A stretch of DNA of 64,000 bases from JBDRCC01 sp043822065 [NCBI: archaeon]. Its GTDB lineage: Archaea; Undinarchaeota; CAZHTU01. Both the position numbers and the translations under genes were made by a program. Positions within the stretch are counted from its first letter, which is position 1, and each line of letters begins with the position of its first letter. The notes under the pieces are model-generated. The model worked only from the letters and a program-made list of their open reading frames with translations, ran no database searches and had not been told where the DNA came from. Below are positions 10,401 to 19,400 of this stretch, piece after piece. Where the stretch lies: assembly GCA_043822065.1 (NCBI GenBank), contig JBDRCC010000006.1, positions 1 to 64,000 of the forward strand, read 5' to 3'.

Positions 10401-13400
10401 GGCGACTTTGGGGCGACGCGGGTTTACAACCTCTCCCTGCCGCTGCTGGACTACGTGTCCTCCTCCGGCGCCGCCTGCACCATGCTCTATTGCGACGTGC
10501 CGATTAACGTGACCAAGGGCATGGGCTACCGCGTGAACTTTGACACGCTGGCGATGGGCTACAACACGCCGCCGGTTATCACTAGCCCCTCTGATTATGT
10601 GCTGTACGACAATGCGTGCGCCGGATTGCCGCTGGTCGTGCCAATAAACACTACTGACGTCGATGGCGACGCCATAACATTCAGCCTCGTTTTGGTATCC
10701 CCTCCTGCGCCGGTCGTAACCCTGAGCGAAACCGGCGTCCTGACGTTCCTTGCCCAGCCAGCGCAGGCAGGCATATATACTATAATAGTGAGGGCAACGG
10801 ACGAGCATGGCCTTTCTGACCCAGTCCTGTCCCAGCGGACGCTGACTTTCATGACTGGCGTGTGCCCCGGCCAAAGCGCCGGCAACTACACCTGCCCTAA
10901 CTGCACAGGCGGCAACTCCAGCGGGTGGGGCGAGGGCGGCGTTGCCAACAACGAGACCATAGGCTACGGCTGCATCAAGCAGATATGCAGGTGGGACTAC
11001 GCCGGCGGGGACTTCTGCATCTGCATGAACGACACGGACAGCTGCGTTCACGTGAACTCTACAGGCATGGCGCAGTTCTACCAGGAAACTGCCAGCGTGC
11101 CGCCTTTCCCGACCATCACTGCATTATGGTATGACGGCTACGAGCCAGACGATTTCGTGTGCCACGACGGCAGGTGGTCGGCCGACCCGCTGCATAACTT
11201 CGATACCTACGCCAGGGACTCGTTCCTCGCTGCAGGCTCTCACGAATCTGCAAGGATACTGGTCCCAAAAAATGCCCTGCTAACGAATGCCACCCTCGAC
11301 GTAAGGGTAGTTGCATGGTCTACCACAGGAGGGGAAAACCGAGTTGACTTGGATATCGGCTCGGACGGCGTGGTTGACTACTCAGTAGTCAAAAACAACC
11401 TAAACATCTCCAGCCGCCAGAGGCTTTACGTAACTCAGGTACTGCAAAACTACCTGGACAACATATGCGCCGCCGACCCCTGCACCATACCCCTGAACGT
11501 CACCATGCAGGACGCCGGCTATGTGGAATTCGATGTCAATTTCATAGAGTACAACCGCCCGCCGGTTATTGATGCCCCCATACCCAACCAGACTGCGCTC
11601 GTAGGGGTGCCATTCCTGCTGAACCTTTTTGCTTACGACTACGAGGACAGTGCGACATTTGTTATGCGCACTGACCAGGAAGGCGTCGTAGGGCCGTTGT
11701 CCGCGTCGTGGGATTTCGCGGGCGACAGGTATTACCACAGCGGGCTGATAAGCTTCACGCCGGCGCTCGGCCAGAAGGGGGAATACGTTGTCTGGGTTAC
11801 TGCCGAGGACAACCACCTGCGCAACGCCTCCTCAGACACCACAACATTCAACCTCAACATCGTGAGCGAAACCATATGCAGCAGCGACGCCGACTGTGTG
11901 TCCGGCATCTGCAACTACGACTGGGACGGGCAGAAGTTCTGCTCAGACGCAAGGGATATATGCGTCACGAACAATGACACTGCCAGCGTCATAAACATCT
12001 TCAAGGTCCCAAGCAAGTCTTATCCGCCATTTGCAACAAATGTTGCGGACGTTGACTATGGCACCCAAAACTACGGCTATCCCTACGTGTGCTACAACGG
12101 CTGGTGGTCCGAGGACCCGTTCCAAAGCCAGCTGACCTTCAGTGACATCGGGTTTGCCTCCGCAGGCAGTGACAACACCACCGCGGTGCTCATCCCGAGC
12201 GGGGTTCAGATTTTGGGGGCGATGATGGGCGTAGTGTCGAACGTAACCAGCGCGTCAATAAACTTTGGCGCGGACGGCACCACCGAGTTCACCGGCATTG
12301 CAGAGAATTATACCGAGCTTAACATAGCAGCTGCCCTGAACGCGTATCTTGCCTGCGCAGCCGCGGAATGTACTATACCTATCGATGTGCAGAGCAGTTC
12401 CGGGGGTAACGTCATCCTCTATGCGCTCAGGGCAGAGTACAACCACCCGCCAGAGCTCCTGAACGTAGCAAACCTCACCGCAGTGGTCAACCAGCCGTTT
12501 GCCTACCAGGTGCTGGCGTCTGACCCGGACGGGGACGCCCTGTCGTTCGACGACACTTCAAGCCTGCCTGCCAAGTACGGCGTCCTATCAAATGGCTCGT
12601 ACGAATGGGCGAACACAGACCTCCAGGACGTCGGCACCTACAGCGTGAACATAACTGTTGTGGACCAGCACGGAATGCGCGCCAGTGCGGAGTTTACCCT
12701 CCGCATAACGAGCGACACGGTATGTGCGAAAGACACCGACTGCCTCTCAGGCTACTGCAGGAACGACTGGGACGGCGACAAGTTCTGCGCCCTTAACGGC
12801 ACGAAGTGCGTCTCCAACAACTACCACCAGCAGGGCGAGCTGGAGAACTTTGACAGCCAGGGGCTCTTCCCGGCGGATGCCGTGGATGCGGACATCGCTG
12901 GCTACCGCTGCAACATTGGCCACTGGTCGGAGGACCCCCTCGGGCACAACAGCGACACATTTGACAGCCACACCTTCCCTTCGCCTGGCGACTACTCAGG
13001 CATTGCAATAAAACTGCCCCCCTACTCATCAATAATCAACAGCCCGCCGCCGGCAATCTGGACTGATTCTGATGTCGCTGGAGCGATAACTATAGGCAAC
13101 TACCTCCCGCACACAATCTCTGCAGGCTATCACGAGCATGCCATTGGCCCAGACCTGGCAGACTACCTCTCCCAAAACTGCGCGCCCGAAGCTTATTGCA
13201 CTATACCCGTCACAGTGCACGCAAACGCGTCAGGGACAATCGACGTGGACAACCTGAAGATACGGCTGAACTGGCCCCCGTACTGGGACCCATACCCTCC
13301 TAACCTCACAACGGCTGAGGACACGCCAATATTTTTCCAAATTAATGCAGAGGACTTAAATGTAGGGGACAGCATAAGCTATTCGGCAAATAACTCGCAG

Positions 13401-16400
13401 GGGTTCCCGGATGCTGTGTGGTATGATAATGGCACAGAATGGACGCCGCCAGCTGACTTCTACGGCCCGTGGCGCCTAACCCTTTATGCCACAGACGGAT
13501 ATGCCCCGGTGCCCGCGTACATAACAATATACGTCACCCCAGTAAATGACTGCCCGGTTGTCGCCAACATACCAAATGTCACCATCCTTGAGAGCAGCTT
13601 CAGCAATTCAACGACACTGGACAGCTATGTCACGGACCCCGACAACACAATGGACCAGATATCATGGGCTTATTCAGGCAATGTGCACCTCAATGTTTCA
13701 ATAGACCCGGCGGCGCCGAGGCGAGTCACGCTCGCGCCATTAACCCGCTGGAGCGACGAGTGGAACCCAGAAACAATCACATTTACTGCATCCGACGGCG
13801 CCTGTTCATCAAACCAGAGCATCGGTGTGCGCGTGATACCTGTGAATTACATGCCAACTATCACAGACATCCCAGACGTCACGTTCTATGAGGATTCCTA
13901 CAACGAAAGCATCCTTCTGGACGATTACATAGACGACCCCGAAACCCCCGACGCCCTGATAAGCTGGACTGCGAGCGGGGGCGTTTACGTGACACTTGGG
14001 CTGACTGCCTCCAGGTTTGCCCATATCAGCGCCACCCCCCACTGGAGCGGAACTGAAACATTAACACTGACGGCCACCGACGGGCAATACAACGTTTCTG
14101 ACAGCCTTGCTGTAACCGTCCTGCCTGTAGATGATGCGCCAGTATTGCGGCCATATGGCGAGCAGACTGCCTACATCCAGCGGGTGTTCCAGAGCTCTGT
14201 GGTGGCATTAGACCCGGATGTCCCGCCTGATGTACTTACTTTTACCGACAACACATCGCTATTTGTCATAAACCCATCAACCGGCAGTATCTCCTTCACT
14301 CCGACGATGGAGCAGATGGGCAGCTATCCAGTCGAAATCTGCGTATCTGACTCTACGAACCTAACCGACTGCCTCCAGACAGTATTCCATATCAAGAGCA
14401 GCATACTCTGCGACCGAGACATGGACTGCGAGTCAGGCTACTGCAGGCAGGACATCGACGGCGAGAAGTACTGCGCCCACAACTCGACAGTCTGCGTCGT
14501 GGGCAACTACACCAGCGTCACTTTTGTTGGCTCCCAGCCGCTTTTCACAACCGACGTTTCAGACGGCGTTGGCGACCCGTATCGCTGCATAAACGGCTAC
14601 TGGTCCCAGGACCCGTTCAAGTCATCCTCAACATCAAAGACGAAAGCATCAAGCATAACCTATGACCAGCTGGATCCGCAGTGGTTCTTCATGGAACGTG
14701 TGCTGAAGGAGGATGCAGGAACAATAATCGGGCCAACAGATTCGCACTTCGTAGACTTTGATGATTCCAACGGCGTAGATGTACTCTTTACAGACACTCT
14801 CGGCGGGGCAGTCACCCTTCTGCGGCAGGAGGGCATCAACAACAGAATTGCGAACTTCAGCGAGCGCACACTCTTTTTCGGGCTTGCCAATCCTTTCGGG
14901 CTAATGGCATGGAGCCATGAGTACGATGGTGACTATGATGACCTGCTGTTTGAGGAGATAAACTCAACCACCTTCCGCTGGTTTGAGAACACCGGCGACA
15001 ACCAGAACTTCATCGAGCATGTAATCTCCGACAGCCTCACTTCGCCGGTAATCCCTGCCGACACGCACATACAGCAGTTTGGCTCGACAGTGCGGTTTGT
15101 CACATTCCACCAGAACGGCGAGCTGGTCATTTGGGAGGGCAACCACCTCGCGAACAACACAATGGTTCCCCGCGTACTCATGTCGCTTGAGCCAGACCCG
15201 GCTGGATTGATGCGGAGAAACAACATATACCGCCTTGATTTCAATCATGCAGGCTCCCAGGATGATTATGTTGTTGCGAGGCAGAACAACATATCCTGGT
15301 ATGAGAACGACGGCACGGACTCCTTCACTGAGCACCCAATTGCAGGAAGCGGGATCGTAGACGGAGTAGTCTACGACATGGTCGTGACAGACTTCAACCT
15401 CGATAACAAATATGACGTAGTCTTTGCAACCGCGTCCAAGCTCGCGTGGTTGGAGAATGACGGGGACGGCACCTTTACAACGCACCAGATTGCCACCCAA
15501 GGCCACAGCATGTACGGCATTCCAAAAAATATCGTTGTGCAGGATATACTGGGGCGGGCGATTTGTACCTCTTGTGCATACTACGACTTAGTCCTCGCGA
15601 CTGACACCGCCTTATATCTCTACGCGAATGCTGACAATTCCATCTTCACCTCCTTCAAGATTACCGACTCGCACCCGCCTGTGCTATCCTATGAAATAGA
15701 CGCCATGCAGCTCGGGTCTAACTATGTTGACATTGGGATGACCTACTACTCGGAACACAAAGTCTCCGTTTGGGAGAACATGCGCCGCGAAGCCCTCCTT
15801 GGGGCTGGGGAGGCTACATCATTCCGAATTCCGAAGAATGCCTTGCTAACTTCGGCCAAGGTCGACGTGACAAGCACTGTGCAGTATGAGGGCCAGGGCA
15901 ACAAGCCCCTGACTGCGGAAATCGACATAGGCGGCGACGGGCAGAATGTCTCCACGTGGACCGACCAGCTCAAAGGCCTGGACTTCACCCAGGCGAAGTC
16001 GCCCTGGACCATAGACTTCACTTCCGAGCTCCAGTCTATTCTAACCAATTGCACGGCAGACGCAGGCGTTTGCACAGTGCCTATAACTGTCTCAGCAGAG
16101 GGCGCTGGCGGGGTCGTGCTCGACAAGCTCAGGATTGTGTACGGCGCAAACCAGCCGCCATTTTTCCTGCCTATCCAGGACCAGCTCCTTAATGTCGGAG
16201 AGCAGCTCACCCTCCTTGTCCATGCCGTCGATCCGGAGGGCAGCCAGGTGAACATAACCGACAACTCACCGCTGTTCAATGCCGAGATGCTGAACAAGAC
16301 CACCGGCAGGATAGTCTTCAATGCGACACCTGAGCATGCTGGCGCTATCTATACTATTGGGCTGACCGCAAAAGACCCCGAGGGGCTGACTGCCACTGCA

Positions 16401-19400
16401 TCCTTCAAGATAATCGTGGTTGCCCAGAACCGGCCGCCAGTGATAACCCCAATACTGGACCAGGTCGGATTCGAGAACGTCACCTTCCACTTGTTCGTGC
16501 TGGCCAGCGACCCGGACGGCGACCCGATAACCTTCGCAGACAACACTTCCCTCTTTGAAATCGGCGCCACAGGGCTTATCGAGTTCATCCCTCAGCGCGC
16601 CGATGTCGGCGAGCACTACATAATGGTAAGCGCCGCAGACCAGTACGGGCTGGCTGCATACGAGGACTTCAAGCTGACAATACGCAGGATAAACAATCCG
16701 CCGGTGCTCTCGCCGATACCGGACCTTGTTGCAGTTCCGGGGCAGGAGTTCTACTACAAGGTGACCGCAACCGACCCGGACGGCGACCCGCTGGCGTTTA
16801 CCGACAACTCAACCATCTTTAACATATCTGCGGGCGGGATAATCAATTTCACTGCAACAGACGCCAACCTTGGCGAGCACCCGACGGAAATATCCGTTTC
16901 GGACGGCCAGTACTCCGACAAGGAGCAGTTCCGCCTCAAGGTGCAGAGCATCTCCTACTGCGTAAAGGACTCAGACTGCGTCTCCGGATACTGCAGGCAT
17001 GACTGGGATGCTGAGAAGTTCTGCTCAGCCAACTCGACGGCATGCGTTTCCAACTATGAGACTGGGGCGGTAAAGAGCTACCCGAGCGGCTCGCTGTTCG
17101 ACACGGACACTGCAGACAAGGATGGCGAGGGCTACAGGTGCAGTCTCGGCCACTGGTCAGAGGACCCGTTCTCCACCAAGGACACATTCTCCAAGATTGC
17201 CTTTAGCCATTCCGGGTATGACACGTCCACTCAGATAAAGCTGCCGCGCGGTGTTACGATAAGCGACGCCAGGCTGCTCACCGAGGCATACTCAGCGATG
17301 TCCATTGACGTAGGCGTAGACGGCACTGAGGAGTACACCAGCAGGTACGAAAACCTGATTGCGGGCTCTGGCGGGCAGTTTGGCTCAGCCCTTGCAGCAG
17401 CCGGCGACGTAAACCGGGACGGCTACGCAGACATACTAATCGGCGCAAGCCACGGCAACACTGCTTACCTCTACTTCGGCTCGAAGACAGGTGCCACAGC
17501 CAAAGACTCAATCTCACTCACGAAGCTGTCCGGCTTCTTCGGCGCGTCAGTTGCTTCGGTCGGAGACATCGACGGCAACAACCTCATAGACTTCATAGTC
17601 GGCGCACCTGGCAACAACTCCGCCTACATCTACCTGACGTATCCAAACCTAAGGTACAAGGACCACGAGTTCCGGCTAAGCGCCCAGACTGGGGACTTTG
17701 GCGCCGCAGTTTCCGGCGCAGGCGACGTGAACTCCGACAACTTCAAAGACTTCATTGTAGGCGCGCCTGCGGCAAACAAGGCGTATGTCTACTACGGCGT
17801 CTACAAGAGCGTAAGCACACAGCCAGCTGTCAATCTAACCGGTCCGGCAGGTTTCGGCTCAGCGCTTGCCGCGGCTGGGGACATAAACAATGACGGGTAC
17901 GACGACATAGCCGTCAGCGCCCCAGATTCAAAGAAGGTCTTTATCTACTATGGCTCTTCCGCAGGAATACTCGCTGACTCCTACCAGGAACTTTCCGGCG
18001 AAGGGCTGTTCGGCTCGTCGGTGGCATCCGCAGGCGACGCCAACGGCGACGGATTCTCCGACCTAATCATCGGCGACCCGTTCTCGAACAAGGCATACAT
18101 CTACTACGGCAACGCGACAATGCTTGCGCAGCCAACTATCCTCCAAAAGCTGTCCGGCTTCTTCGGAAGCACGGTATTCAGCGCGGGCGACGTCAACAAC
18201 GACGGCTACGGCGACGTAATCATCAGCGCATACCAGACTGAGAAGCTGTACGTATACTTCGGCAGCGCAAATGGAATAGACCCATCCTCTGAAGTTATAA
18301 TAGACAAGGCGACAATCGGCGCCTTCGGCGAGGCAATTTCGCCGGGCGGCGACATAAACTACGACGGCTTCGACGACATAATATTCGGCTTCCCGCTCAA
18401 CAATGAGGTTTATGTCTATTACCTGAACTCAGAGGGCGTGGACCTTGGCACCCCAATCGAAATAGTTGACATAAAGGGCGCCCTCCAGGCCAATGTCGAC
18501 TCCTGCTCGCAGGACGTATGTACTGTGCCTGTGAAGATTACTTCAGGCTTCCCGCGGAACGTCACTGTCGACTCACTGCGCATTGTGTACTCCGTGCCTG
18601 GCGAAACCATTGTCATCGAGCAAAATGCAACTGCCAAACTGCCAGAGGGCGCAGGCTGCACAAGCCCTGAGAGCTGCCTGACTGGCACCTGCGTAATCTG
18701 CGGCAGCACTGGGCACTGCTCCGTCAGGAACTATCTTGTCGGGGACGGCTGCTGCCAGGCTGGCGAGGACGGGGCGAATTCTCCTGCCGACTGCTGCAAG
18801 ACGGGGGACGGCGTCTGCACCTCCAACTGCCAGCTCTTCCAGGACTACGACTGCCTGGTCGCGGAGGAAGAGGAAGAGGTTTTCCAAAACGAGATACTCC
18901 TGCAATTTTCCTCGCTCCCAAAGGATGGCATCCGTTCCAAGGTGATAACCAAGAAGTACATTGACCTTACTTCATTCGCAATCGACGTGAGGAACGACCT
19001 TCAGGACGTTTCATTCAGGATAAAGTCCTACCGGGCGCTTGACGAGCCGTTCGTCAAGCCGGAGGGGATACCCGACGCCCCAGGCCTGGTCTACAGGTAC
19101 TTCAGCATAACTCCATACGACATCGGCAACGCAGATATCGACACAATAGCTCTGACGCTGAAGGTTGCAAAGGACTGGATTGCTGCAAACAATATTGATG
19201 AGAGCAAAATAACCGTCTACGAATACGCCAACAGCTGGGTTCCGCTCACGACGGGCTACCTAACTTCCGACCTGAACTTTGCATATTACGCCACCTCCCT
19301 GGAGTCCCTCTCTTACTTTGCCATTTCCGGCGGGGAGCCAGGCATAACCGAGGCTGGCAAGGTGCCTGCCGAGGTCGACAAGGGCGCAAGGCTCACGCTT

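Noticed and set aside
10272-11051. 259-residue minus-strand frame inside the giant gene
   Set aside because: Composition and lack of motifs mark it as a shadow of the plus-strand domain repeats.
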